Source of the DNA: Erinaceus europaeus
Taxonomy: Eukaryota > Chordata > Mammalia > Eulipotyphla > Erinaceidae
Reading direction: 5' to 3'
DNA length: 64,000 bases
NCBI RefSeq assembly: GCF_950295315.1
Contig: NC_080175.1
Span: 83,083,566-83,147,565, forward strand
In this document: positions 1-8,590 of the stretch, piece after piece
Layout: the number at the start of each line of letters is the position of its first letter
How positions within the stretch are numbered: the first letter of the stretch is position 1
Notes under the pieces: generated by a model
The model's input: only the letters and a program-made list of their open reading frames with translations
What the model was told of the DNA's origin: nothing
Database searches by the model: none
Made by a program: the position numbers and the translations under genes

Positions 1-422
1 GAAACGGTCCTAGTATCACCTCTGATTGGAAACAGTAAGTAATTTATTCTGGATGAAATTTTACTCACTTTCAACTTAGTAAAAATTGACCTTTTGGTTC
101 ACGCATGTCCAGTAAACTCTCAAGGATATTGTACTTGTTAAACAAGAAGGTAGAAAGCCAATTTCCCAATTGTATGAAAGGGGCCAGTAGGGCATATCAA
201 TTCCTGTGAAAAATGCAAGATAGATTCTTTCCCACTCTGATGGTTTTATTCAACCCTGTCAGTTGGTATCGAAAGAGGTAGCAGCTTCCATGTGTGCATC
301 TAAAGGGAATATTATAACAACTACTTTTGTTTATAGATTGTTGATCACTTTAGTTACAGTTCTATTAAGCAAATACATAGAAAGACATTTCAAATATTTA
401 CTTTAATTCTAGCACTAAGAAC
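1..422. other. Unannotated AT-rich sequence
   Basis: No repeat, coding frame or RNA gene is recognisable here. The segment ends in a G-run at the edge of a SINE. Confidence 0.5.
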
Positions 423-780
423 CCGGGGGGGGGGGGCAGGCAGCAGCATAGTGGGGTAAGCGCACATGGGGCAAAGAGCACGGACCAGCACAAGGATGCC
501 AGTTGGAGGCCCGGCTCCCCACCTACAGGGAAGTCGCTTCACAGGCAGTGAAACAGGTCTGCAGGGGTCTGTCTTTCTCTCCCCCTCTGTCTTCCCCTCC
601 TTTCTTGATTTCTCTGTCCTATCCAACAATAGCAATAACAACAACAACAACAATAACAACAACCATTATAAACAACAAAAAAAACAAAAGGGAAAAAATA
701 GCCTCCAGGAACAGTGGATTCATAGTGCAGTGTGCCAAGTCCCAGCGATAACCCTGGAGGCAAAGTAATAATAATAATAA
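423..780 (+). mobile_element. ERI-1-type SINE, long form
   Basis: The tRNA-like head is followed by the family core (caggtctgcaggggtctgtc), a pyrimidine-rich block and CAA/TAA-rich tail repeats. A further module of about 65 bp (702-767) starts near gcctccagga and ends ccctggaggc, whose ends are complementary. The copy closes with a TAA microsatellite. The SINE is transcribed by RNA polymerase III and moved by L1 enzymes in this family; that part is family knowledge. Confidence 0.85.
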
Positions 781-1011
781 CCCAAGAAAGAACAAAGATT
801 TTTCTAAATACTCTCCACTTGACTATGCTCAATGGTAAAGCATTATTTACACATTATATTTGTAATATTATTTATGAATTCTCTTACTGCATTCTCCTGG
901 TGGGGCAATAATTCTAAACTTGAAAACAATAATGCAGTATACAAATATTTATTTTTATACTCATGTTATTTATTTATTTATTTAGAAAAGAGACTTTACA
1001 AACAAATGAAG

Positions 1012-1195
1012 GCCAGCCAGCAAGATAGCTCACTTACAGGGGCACACGCTTTGTCATGCAAAAAGCTCAGGTTTACATCTGACTGCCACTGGACTGAAGG
1101 AAGCTTCTGTGGTGCTGTGGTGTCTATCTCAGCTTCTATCATTCTGTCTGAAGAAGTCAGTGTGGGTTGCAGGCCCAGTGACTATAGTAACAGTA
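1012..1195 (+). mobile_element. Old SINE, diverged family (gccagcaagatagctca type)
   Basis: It shares the order 'agcaagatagctcac ... ggaagcttc ... gtgctgtggtgtctatctc' with the SINE split by the retroviral locus (1225-1272 plus 8336-8590). It is much more diverged than the ERI copies. I cannot name the family. Confidence 0.55.
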
Positions 1196-1224
1196 ATAAT
1201 TTAAAAGTAACAAAGAACTTTTAT

Positions 1225-1272
1225 GGCTGGCGAAATAGTTTACTTAGTGTACAGCATTGCCATATGCATGAC
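1225..1272 (+). mobile_element. Left half of SINE interrupted by the composite ERV
   Basis: This head (ggctggcgaaatagtttact...) stops abruptly at CATGAC, where the LTR begins. The rest of the same SINE resumes at 8336 with a second CATGAC. When the 7-kb insert is removed, the two halves line up with the neighbouring copy at 1012-1195. Confidence 0.75.
1267..1272. repeat. Target-site duplication CATGAC, left copy
   Basis: Six bases directly abut the outer LTR end at 1273. They match the six bases after the LTR end at 8335. A 6-bp duplication is usual for betaretroviral (class II) integration. Confidence 0.8.
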
Positions 1273-1623
1273 TGTTGTTGTGGTGGACTGGTGTTGGGCT
1301 GCACCGCGGAGAAGAGAGTGGATGTCCAGAGCAAAGGGGTACACAAATCTTTATTATAGGATGGGGGTGGTTGGTTCAGACCATGTGGAGCCAGCCGGCA
1401 ATGGCCGTCCCCACTACCTGACCATGGGGAGAGAGAGGGGGGCGAGATCTGAGAAAGGGGGAGCTGAGAGCCCAGAGAGAGGGGGGTGAGGGGGCTTTTT
1501 ATTGAGCGACAACCAGGGGTGACGTGTGGGGCCAGGATTGGTTGAAGGAGGCACTGCTAGGATTTTGTGGGGTGTAGTAAAACCTGGGGGCAGAGACTGC
1601 ATCAGAATAATTCCTCAGCAACA
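1273..1623 (-). mobile_element. 3' LTR of the minus-strand betaretrovirus-like provirus
   Basis: Read on the minus strand, it starts TGTTGCTGAGG and ends CCACAACAACA, giving TG...CA ends with a short inverted repeat. It contains two AATAAA signals (complement near 1345-1355 and 1494-1505) and a GC-rich, C-rich middle. It is preceded on its own strand by a purine tract. Its sequence is unrelated to the LTRs at 2033, 4071 and 8013 apart from the terminal TGTTG/CAACA. Confidence 0.8.
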
Positions 1624-1640
1624 TCTCCTCCTATCCCTTT
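1624..1640 (-). promoter_or_regulatory. Polypurine tract of the minus-strand provirus
   Basis: On the minus strand, AAAGGGATAGGAGGAGA lies directly before the LTR start. This is the expected primer for plus-strand DNA synthesis and fixes the LTR boundary at 1623/1624. Confidence 0.75.
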
Positions 1641-2032
1641 ATATCGAAATGGACACAGTAAAGAAAAATGGAATGGAGCAGGCTTAAATGTTTTTAAGGA
1701 ATGCCGTGCTCAGGTGGTAAGATATAGGACTTTCTGTGGAGGAGGGAAGGCATAAATGGCTGCCAACCTTGTGAGATTCATGTGTCCTCCTGTGCTCAAC
1801 CTCTCTTTAGAGAGAGAGACTTATCTGGAGAGACTCATCTCATAGGTCTAAGCGTAGCCTGCTCAACCATCTCTTCACAATATCTCTACATCTTTTCTAT
1901 CTTTCTATCTAGTAATAGCATAAGATGATTCAAAGTCTGTAAAAGACTATCATGGAGCAGTAACATTTTGGGCATAAACCTAAATGATATAACAAAACAG
2001 GAAGGGACAAGTAGGGGAGTAGTAAAAGCCAG
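1641..2032 (-). mobile_element. 3' internal segment of the minus-strand provirus
   Basis: This is the non-LTR sequence between the purine tract and the nested element. It continues at 4407 after that element. The longest minus-strand frame here is about 60 codons and has no feature I recognise as envelope. Confidence 0.6.
2027..2032. repeat. Target-site duplication AGCCAG, left copy
   Basis: It abuts the LTR start at 2033 and matches 4401-4406 exactly after the other LTR. Confidence 0.9.
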
Positions 2033-2362
2033 TGTTGTATGCTTTACATTGGGTTGTTCTAGCTCTCCCCCTGCCAAGAAAATTGGTTCAGTCCTGCTAG
2101 TTTCGTGGGCTCGCTTGTCCCTGCCCCAAGGAACCCCGCCAGAGTTTCAGAGTTCCAGAGTCGGAGAGTTCGAGAGTGCTTGGCGCCGCTGCAAGGAAAG
2201 GAGGCAGGAGAGTTCTGTTTGGTGATTAGTTTGTCTTAGTTTATAAATCATTGTTCCTGAATAAAGAAATACAGCTTCCCTGCCCAGCCATGTGACCCTG
2301 AGTCTCTGTTACCCGCCTGTGAAGCTAACCCAGCCAGCTGGAGCCTCCGAATTTTAACAACA
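2033..2362 (+). mobile_element. 5' LTR of copy A
   Basis: It begins TGTTGTATGC and ends TTTTAACAACA. An AATAAA signal lies near 2260, in ctgaataaagaaatacagc. It repeats at 4071-4400 and, with an internal deletion of several bases, at 8013-8335. Confidence 0.9.
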
Positions 2363-2364
2363 AA

Positions 2365-2382
2365 TGGTGCCCACGTGGACCT
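2365..2382 (+). promoter_or_regulatory. Primer-binding site, tRNA-Lys-like
   Basis: TGGTGCCCACGTGGACCT begins two bases after the LTR. It resembles the site complementary to tRNA-Lys(1,2) that MMTV/IAP-type betaretroviruses use, with one missing base and several mismatches. The tRNA assignment is my recollection of the family pattern. Confidence 0.6.
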
Positions 2383-2415
2383 GACCTGCGCATCTCTCAG
2401 ATAAGTGAAGACAAT

Positions 2416-3314
2416 TTGGCTACCTATGTACTATGGCCTTCTCTTCTGCTTGTGAAGAGATCTCCAAAGGCCTCTGCCCTTTCTTCACAAGACTGTTTTG
2501 CTGTTTCTGGAACATTTATCTCTGGACCACTCTGTGGTTTCCACTTGCTCGGGCGAACTCAGAACAGCCAGCGGAGTCAGGAAGAGCTAGCGGGCAAGAG
2601 GCGAGGTGTGGAGCTTCCTTTTCCACCTGGTGGAGCAGCCAGCCAGCCGGCTGCACCCGGAAAACCCCGCACACCGCGCCCGCAGCCCTGCAGCCCCGCA
2701 GCCCGCAGGAGGCCAACGCCAGCACGCAGGAGCCCGATGCCAACACGCTGGAGCCCGATGTCAACACGCAGGAGCCCGATGCCACCACGCAGTAACCCTA
2801 TGCCAACACAGAGGCCAGCCCACAGGAGCTGGCTCTCCACCGCAGGTGCAGGGCACTGGACACGTCATCCCTCCACGCTGCTCGGCCACTGCAAGCAGGA
2901 CAGCAGACATGACAGGGCCATGGGGCAGGGCCGCAGCGGCCTATCATGGCCGCCACCCCAGGGCACCTCTGCCCGCACCTTCTACAAGGCTGGCCCGCCT
3001 GCCCTCGTGCTATGAATTCTGGACAAATCCCGAACCTCCCGGGCTCCCTGCTGAAACTGGACACCCTGGCCGAGATCTCCAGCTCCGGTCTGAAGGCAGA
3101 CAAGCTGGAGTACACAGAGATTTGTACAGAGATCGCAACTTGCAATTCCTTGAAGTGGAGCTGCGCGAGAGGCCACCTCCGGATGGTGACCTCCCCCCAA
3201 CAACTAAGACAGTACAGACTTAAATTCGTGTTTAAAATGACATGTCTTCGTAACAAAGGTTTCTCTCCTTGTGTATTAATGACCATGTTTATGTGTGTGT
3301 TTAAAGTTTGGTAA
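2416..3314 (+). other. Open frames in copy A, function unknown
   Basis: Overlapping frames of 199 codons (2416-3015), 205 codons (2606-3223) and 122 codons (2946-3314) lie in the GC-rich part. The 205-codon frame is Ala/Arg/Pro-rich and includes the 7-residue repeat encoded by the 21-bp units. None has a gag-like zinc knuckle or other family motif. In copy B the equivalent region is shifted between frames by indels, so selection for a protein is doubtful. A captured host exon cannot be excluded. Confidence 0.3.
2723..2806 (+). repeat. 21-bp tandem repeat, four units (copy A)
   Basis: The units are close to cacgcaggagcccgatgccaa, at 2723, 2744, 2765 and 2786. Copy B carries five units starting at 6634. 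The period is a multiple of three, so frames stay open through it. Confidence 0.9.
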
Positions 3315-3468
3315 ACAGTAACTTTAAGGCTAAATTCTTACTAGACAAAGTTAAATGAAAAAGGTTTTCAACGTAATTCTTATAAAGATAAAATTAACTT
3401 ACATTTAAAGTCTGAGATAAAAATTAGTTAACGATCAATATATTTTAACTAAGTTGGTCTAAACAAAA

Positions 3469-3745
3469 CCTGCGCACACCTAGGGTGTGTATCCATCTTA
3501 AGTGGGTGGAACAAAAGGTTAAATAGACTTGTTGATATGCAAAACTCTCGATTACCTTCTCTATTAGAAATGGTAGATTACACAATGGCTATGCTAATTA
3601 TTCTCATGCCTGAGGTTTTCTTTCCTGCGCACACCTAGGGTGTGTCTCCATCTTGAATGGGTGTAACAAAAGGTTGATATGTAAAAGTCTCAAATTCCTT
3701 CTCTATTAAAAACGTTAGATTGCGCTATGGTTATGCTAATAACAA
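3469..3745 (+). repeat. Direct duplication with hairpin cores (copy A)
   Basis: Two related blocks start at 3469 and 3624, 155 bp apart. Each opens with cacacctagggtgtg, whose arms CACACC and GGTGTG can pair around a three-base loop. Each then runs through ttctctatta...ttatgctaat. The pair lies between the GC-rich part and the 3' LTR and recurs in copy B with the same spacing. Confidence 0.8.
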
Positions 3746-4055
3746 GTTTTGTTTCATAGTAAGTAAATTGCAGCCAGCTGCCTTTGGGACTTTAGGCCAT
3801 TCCCCGCCCCCATGCAAATGTCTGTTGAGACAAGTACGCCCCCCAGAGGCAGGAAATGTTTTTTTTTAAGCTGATAAAGTTTTGTCCACAGAGGCAAAAA
3901 AATGGCCCCCTCAGTCCTTCCCTTGGCAGCACACTGGTTCTTGTTACTTGCTTACATGTTTCTCCATGTTTGTTCCAGTTTCTTTTTTAAAAATGCCTGT
4001 ATGATAGAGGTTTCTGTTCACCGCACACCCCTAATACTGTGGGCATTTAGTTAAC

Positions 4056-4070
4056 AAGTAAAGGGGGAAT
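4056..4070 (+). promoter_or_regulatory. Polypurine tract of copy A
   Basis: AAGTAAAGGGGGAAT sits directly before the 3' LTR start. Confidence 0.85.
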
Positions 4071-4400
4071 TGTTGTATGCTTTACATTGGGTTGTTCTAG
4101 CTCTCCCCTTGCCAAGAAAATTGGTTCAGTCCTGCTAGTTTCGCGGGCCCGCTTGTCCCTGCCCTAAGGAACCCCACCAGAGTTTCAGAGTTCCAGAGTT
4201 GGAGAGTTCGAAAGTGCTTGGCGCCACTGCGGGGGAAGGAGGCAGGAGAGTTCTGTTTGGTGATCAGTTTGTCTTAGTTTATAAATCATTGTTTCTGAAT
4301 AAAGAAATACAGCTTCCCTGCCCAGCCATGTGACCCTGAGTCTCTGTTACCCGACCGTGAAGCTATCCCGGCCAGCTGGAGCCTCTGAATTTTAACAACA
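4071..4400 (+). mobile_element. 3' LTR of copy A
   Basis: Same length and ends as the 5' LTR. An AATAAA signal lies near 4298. The differences from the 5' LTR are mostly transitions. Confidence 0.9.
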
Positions 4401-4406
4401 AGCCAG
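4401..4406. repeat. Target-site duplication AGCCAG, right copy
   Basis: It matches 2027-2032. Sequence after it resumes the interrupted minus-strand provirus. Confidence 0.9.
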
Positions 4407-5840
4407 TGTGGTATGAAGGGAAGGGTTGGTGTGTAAACGAACATTCCCTGCTTGGGGTGGGGGAAGGGAAAGGGTACATAATGAGGTGGAGGCGGGAGGG
4501 CATGACCCACCAAACAGAGGGGCTATTTGGCATTGTATAGTCCTCAAGGCAACAGTCTGTAAAGTCTATGAATTACTCAGGATCAGTCTATAAAAAAACC
4601 AGCAGCATGAAGGGAAATAAGCTGCTTTAAAATTGTGTAAAATGTATATAGGGTATGTCAGAAAGTCCGATACAAGTCTCAGTCCGAAGCAGATGGCTAG
4701 GGGAAGAATTGGCAGGGGATGAGATGCTGCATGAGGGAGGTCAGCCACTGGAATTGAGGGAGGTCAGCCGCTGGAATTTTGCTTTTCTGTAGATAGCCAG
4801 CTGGAACCACCAACACGTGACAGGCAGCTCAGAAGCAGGAACAGCAAGCAGGCACTAAGAAAGTTCTGTCCTTGGAGTCTGTGTATCAGGTTCTTCAGAT
4901 CGCGTTCAGTGACATCTAGGGTTTCGGGGGTTGTGCCACTGTAGTTGTGCCATCTAGTGGGTGACATCAGGGTGTGCAGGGGTTCAGATGGTTTTTCCGG
5001 GATTCCTGTGAAAGAAACACAAACAATCTGCTTCTTGTGGTTAACTTGAACTTGTAACAAGTTATAGGTTTGTTATAGTTGATACCTCGATGATTATAAT
5101 TGGTTTAAAATCTCTTTATGATTTTATTTAAAGGTCATCTAATGTGACCTCCTGTAGCAGCCTCTACCGCAGGATCTTGAGACCAATTTTAGCTAAAATA
5201 TGTATTTTAAACAGACTCAAATTGCTTAGAGAGTTAACGCATATTTGTGACAATGATTTTAACGTTTACAGTGCCAGATTGATGCCAGATCTGTTGTGGA
5301 TTAATTTCCACAAGATAGTTTACAGGGCACCTTTGGGGGCCCTTCAAAGGTGTCCTATATATAAAATTTATATATTTTAGTTTTGGGAATGAATAGTCAT
5401 GTTAAACATTTAGACTTTTACCTAAATAGTTAGTTGCCTTAACAAATTAATTTTTACCTTGTCTCGTAATAGTGTAGCTGTAGGGTTACACTTTTGACCG
5501 TTAAGTTAGTGTTACCAAACTTGAGACATACCCATAAACATTTAGTTATAACAAACTGGAGGAAAAAGAACTTTTGTTATAAAAACATATTTTAAAACAA
5601 ATTTATATCCGTCATTAGTCACACAGTTTAAGACTAAACACTTACATATATACCAAAACTATATATAAAAATCAAAAGATGGAGAAAGAAAAAAAAATTT
5701 TGGAATGTTTCTAGACATCTCCAGAAACTTTAGCTGCGTCCAGCATTTATATATAAAGCCAATTACCTTTTAGAGTACTCCGAGCAGATGGGTCATGCAA
5801 AAAATATTCTTTTTTTTTTTTTGTCATTCAACACACTCAC
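4407..5840 (-). mobile_element. Envelope-side remnant of the minus-strand provirus
   Basis: By position, between the end of integrase and the 3' LTR, this should be envelope. With 1641-2032 it totals about 1.8 kb. Minus-strand frames are short (98 codons at 4764-5060, 75 at 4286-4513) and I see no surface or transmembrane subunit signature. The stretch 5060-5840 is very AT-rich. Either envelope has decayed or it was replaced by non-coding sequence, as in IAP-like elements. Confidence 0.5.
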
Positions 5841-6032
5841 TCACAAAAACAACTGACCAGTTATAAATAAGACATACAGGGAAAGGGTAGGAGAGAGGTC
5901 TCTGTGAGCCAGATTTTGTAGGTTCTGCCATGTCGTATTACGGGTCCTGGGATGTATCCTGCATATGGTCCTCTTGTAGTATTTCTTGTTCTTCAGGAAT
6001 AACAGCGCCATCCTGCGGGTATTGTCGGACAT
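5841..6032 (-). pseudogene. Possible envelope leader remnant
   Basis: A 63-codon minus-strand frame starts inside the integrase 3' end in another frame, as betaretroviral env does. It has a basic stretch, then a TTWQNLQNL segment, then a hydrophobic run (LSLYVLFITGQLFL) before its stop. A similar 'TW..L..L' motif precedes the signal peptide in some class II envelopes. Nothing envelope-like follows the stop, so the gene is broken. Confidence 0.35.
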
Positions 6033-6631
6033 GGCAGGCAGGAACCCAGACAGGTTTAGAGAAATTTTGAGGGAAAACGCATGTTAAACCCCTTCCCATG
6101 GTCAATAATGGGTCAGGCCCTTTCCAAATTTTATCGAGTGGGTCTCTCCATTTGACCTTAATAGATGGGAGGGTAGATGGTGTTTGCCAGTGAAGAATAA
6201 TAGGGGTAAATCCGAGTTATTGTAAATATTAAAGAGATTTAACGTAGTTAAGGCTTTTGCTAGCTGGATATTGGGGGGATATGTTCCTCCTTTATCTTTA
6301 TTTAGTTGAGCCTTCAGAGTTTGATGGGCCCTCTCGACAATGTCTTGTCCCTGTGGATTGTAGGGAATGCCCGTGGTATGAGTAATATTCCAGAGGGAAC
6401 AAAAATCTTTAAATTGTTTGCTTGTAAACATAGCTGCATTGTCTGTTTTCAAAAATAATGGGACCCCCATAATAGCAAAACAAGAGAGCATATGGCTTAC
6501 AAACTTTTTAGCGCTTTCTCCTGTCTGAGCTGTAGCCCACATAAATTTAGAAAAGGTATCAATTGAGACAAACACATATTTTTGTTTGCCAAAGTTTGGT
6601 ATGTGGGTGACATCAATTTGCCAAATAACAT
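5938..6631 (-). pseudogene. Betaretroviral integrase fragment (pol 3' end)
   Basis: The minus-strand frame contains the integrase catalytic core: WQIDVTH (first Asp) near 6610, KTDNAAMF (second Asp) near 6440 and YNPQGQDIVERAH (Glu) near 6340, the retroviral DDE triad. The N-terminal zinc-binding domain is missing because the segment is cut at the junction near 6631. A frame change near 6210 separates the core from the C-terminal part, which runs to a stop at 5938. Integrase normally joins viral DNA ends to the host genome. This copy is truncated and frameshifted. An upstream frame to 6887 fuses it to reverse-strand copy B sequence, which is a junction artefact. Confidence 0.85.
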
Positions 6632-6633
6632 AG

Positions 6634-6738
6634 CACGCAGGAGCTCGATGCCACCACACAGGAGCCCGATGCCAACACGCTAGAGCCCGATGCCAACATG
6701 CAGGAGACTGATGCCAACACACAGGAGCCTGAGGCCAG
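6634..6738 (+). repeat. 21-bp tandem repeat, five units (copy B)
   Basis: Units at 6634, 6655, 6676, 6697 and a degenerate one at 6718. The array sits exactly at the junction with the reverse-strand provirus. Confidence 0.85.
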
Positions 6739-7397
6739 CCCACAAGAGCCGGCTCTCCACCGCGTGGCGCAGGGCACTGGACGCATGATCCCTCCACACT
6801 GCTCGGCCAGTGCGAGCAGGACAGCAGACATGGCAGGGCCATGGGGCAGGGCTGCGGCAGCCTATCATGGCCACCACCCCAGGGCACCTCTGCCCGCGCC
6901 TTCTACAAGACTGGCCCGCCCGCCCTCGGGCTATGAATTCTATACAGATCCCGGACCTCCCGGACCCCCCCGGGCTCCCTGCTGAAACTGGGTCCCCTGG
7001 CCGAGATCCTCAGCTCCGGTCTGAAAGCAGACAAGCTGGAGTATGCAGAGATTCGTGCAGAGATCACAACCTGCAATTCCTTGAAGTGGAGCTGCGTGGG
7101 AGGCCAGCCCTGGATGGTGACCCCCCCAACAACTAAGACAGTACAGACCTAAATTCATGTTTAAAATGACATGTCTTCGTAACAAAGGTTTCTCTCCTTG
7201 TGTATTAATGACCATGTTTATGTGTGTGTTTAAAGTTTGGTAAACAGTAACTTTAAGGCTAAATTCTTACTAGACAAAGTTAAATGAAAAAGGTTTTCAA
7301 CGTAATTCTCATAAAGATAAAATTAACTTACATTTAAAGTCTGAGGTAAAAATTAGTTAACAATCAATGTATTTTAACTAAGTTGGTCTAAACAAGA

Positions 7398-7684
7398 CCT
7401 GCGCACACCTAGGGTGTGTCTCCATCTTGAATGGGTATAACAAAAAGTTAAATAGACTTGTTGATATGTAAAACTCTCGATTACCTTCTCTATTAGAAAT
7501 GGTAGATTACACAATGGCTATGCTAATTATTCTCATGCCTGAGGTTTTCTTTCCTACTCACACCTAGGGTGTGTCTCCATCTTGAATGGGTGTAACAAAA
7601 GGTTAAAAAGATGTTGTTGATATGTAAAAGTCTCAAATTCCTTCTCTATTAGAAATTTTAGATTGTGCTGTGGTTATGCTAATA
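7398..7684 (+). repeat. Direct duplication with hairpin cores (copy B)
   Basis: Blocks start at 7398 and 7553, again 155 bp apart, each with cacacctagggtgtg. The second has lost the GCGC before the hairpin. Confidence 0.8.
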
Positions 7685-8000
7685 ACAAGTTTTGTTTCAT
7701 AGTAAGTAAATTGCAGCCAGCTGCCTTTGGGACTCTAGGCCATTCCCCACCCCCATACAAATGCCTGTCGAGGCAAGTACACCCCCCAGAGGCAAGAAAT
7801 GTTTTTTTTAAGCTGATAAAGTTTTGCCCACAGAGGCAAAAAAATGGCCCCCTCAGGCCTTCCCTTGGCAGCACACTGGTTCTTGTTACTTGCTTACATG
7901 TTTCTCCATGTTTGTTCCAGTTCCTTTTTTAAAAATGCCTGTACGATATAGGTTTCTGTTCATCCCACACCCTTGATACTGTAGTCATCTAGTTAAAAAG

Positions 8001-8012
8001 AAAAGGGGGAAT
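8001..8012 (+). promoter_or_regulatory. Polypurine tract of copy B
   Basis: AAAAGGGGGAAT directly precedes the LTR. Confidence 0.8.
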
Positions 8013-8335
8013 TGTTGTATGCTTTACATTGGTTTGTTCCAGCTCTCCCCCTGCCAAGAAAATTGGTTAAGTCCTGCTAGTTTTCGCGGGCCCACTTGTC
8101 CCCACCCCAAGGTACCCCGACAGAGTTCCAGAGTTGGAGAGTTCGAGAGTGCTTGGCGCCGCTGCGGGGGAAGTAGGCAGGAGAGTTCTGTTTGGTGATT
8201 AGTTTGTCTTAGTTTATAAATCGTTGTTCCTGAATAAAGAAATACAGCTTCCCTGCCCAGCCATGTGAACCTGAGTCTCTGTTACCCGCCCGTGAAGCTA
8301 GCCCGGCCAGCTAGAGCCTCCGAATTTTAACAACA
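8013..8335 (+). mobile_element. 3' LTR of copy B
   Basis: 323 bp, same ends as the copy A LTRs. It has a short deletion near 8120, where the tttcagag repeat is lost. It is followed at once by CATGAC. Confidence 0.9.
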
Positions 8336-8341
8336 CATGAC
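8336..8341. repeat. Target-site duplication CATGAC, right copy
   Basis: Identical to 1267-1272 and continuous with the right half of the interrupted SINE. Confidence 0.8.
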
Positions 8342-8590
8342 TCACATTCAAGTCAAGCCCCAATCCCCAACAATTAAAGGAAGCTTCAGTGCTATTGTTT
8401 ATTCTCATTCTCTCTCTCTCTCCCTCTCTTCTTCTCCCTCCTTCACTTCTGTTTCCACTTCTCTGTCTTGATATTTCTACCTAAAAATCAACAAGGACTG
8501 TGAAGCCCTGGAGACAACATAAAAAAGAAAAAAAAAAAGAAAAGAAAAGAAAGAAAAAAAAGGAAAGGAAAGGAAAAAAGTACATATTTG
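8336..8590 (+). mobile_element. Right half of interrupted SINE with A-rich tail
   Basis: It carries a B-box-like cattcaagtcaagcccc, then ggaagcttcagtgct, a CT-rich block and an A-rich tail from about 8520. It completes the head at 1225-1272. Confidence 0.7.

Larger units (their letters stand above)
2033..4400 (+). mobile_element. Complete non-autonomous LTR element (copy A)
   Basis: Order: LTR (330 bp), primer-binding site, 1.7-kb internal region, polypurine tract, LTR (330 bp), flanked by AGCCAG. The internal region shows no gag, protease, reverse transcriptase, integrase or envelope motifs. It has a GC-rich first half with a 21-bp tandem repeat and an AT-rich second half with a 155-bp-spaced duplication. 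By eye the two LTRs differ at about 18 of 330 positions, so the insertion is not recent. It must have used proteins from another retrovirus. It is inserted in the envelope-side part of the minus-strand provirus. Confidence 0.9.
1273..8335. mobile_element. Composite betaretrovirus-like ERV locus
   Basis: One insertion, judged by matching CATGAC flanks, holds two different retroelements in opposite orientation. The left side is a minus-strand provirus remnant (LTR 1273-1623, integrase to 6631). The right side is a plus-strand, 5'-truncated non-coding LTR element (6632-8335). They meet at about 6631/6632. A third, complete element (2033-4400) is nested in the left side with its own duplication. 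The left provirus lacks its own 5' LTR, gag, protease and reverse transcriptase. The right one lacks its 5' LTR. Confidence 0.75.
6632..8335 (+). mobile_element. 5'-truncated non-autonomous LTR element (copy B)
   Basis: It is collinear with copy A from about A position 2721 to the end of its LTR. It lacks the 5' LTR, primer site and first 360 bp of internal region. It keeps the 21-bp repeats, the duplicated hairpin block, the purine tract and an intact 3' LTR. It abuts integrase sequence of the opposite strand. Confidence 0.85.

Noticed and set aside
2416..3015. Gag gene of copy A
   Set aside because: No zinc knuckle, capsid homology motif or conserved frame between copies.
6102..6887. 261-codon minus-strand frame as a novel integrase fusion protein
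   Set aside because: The N-terminal third is copy B sequence read backwards. The integrase part is truncated and frameshifted, so it is read-through across a junction.
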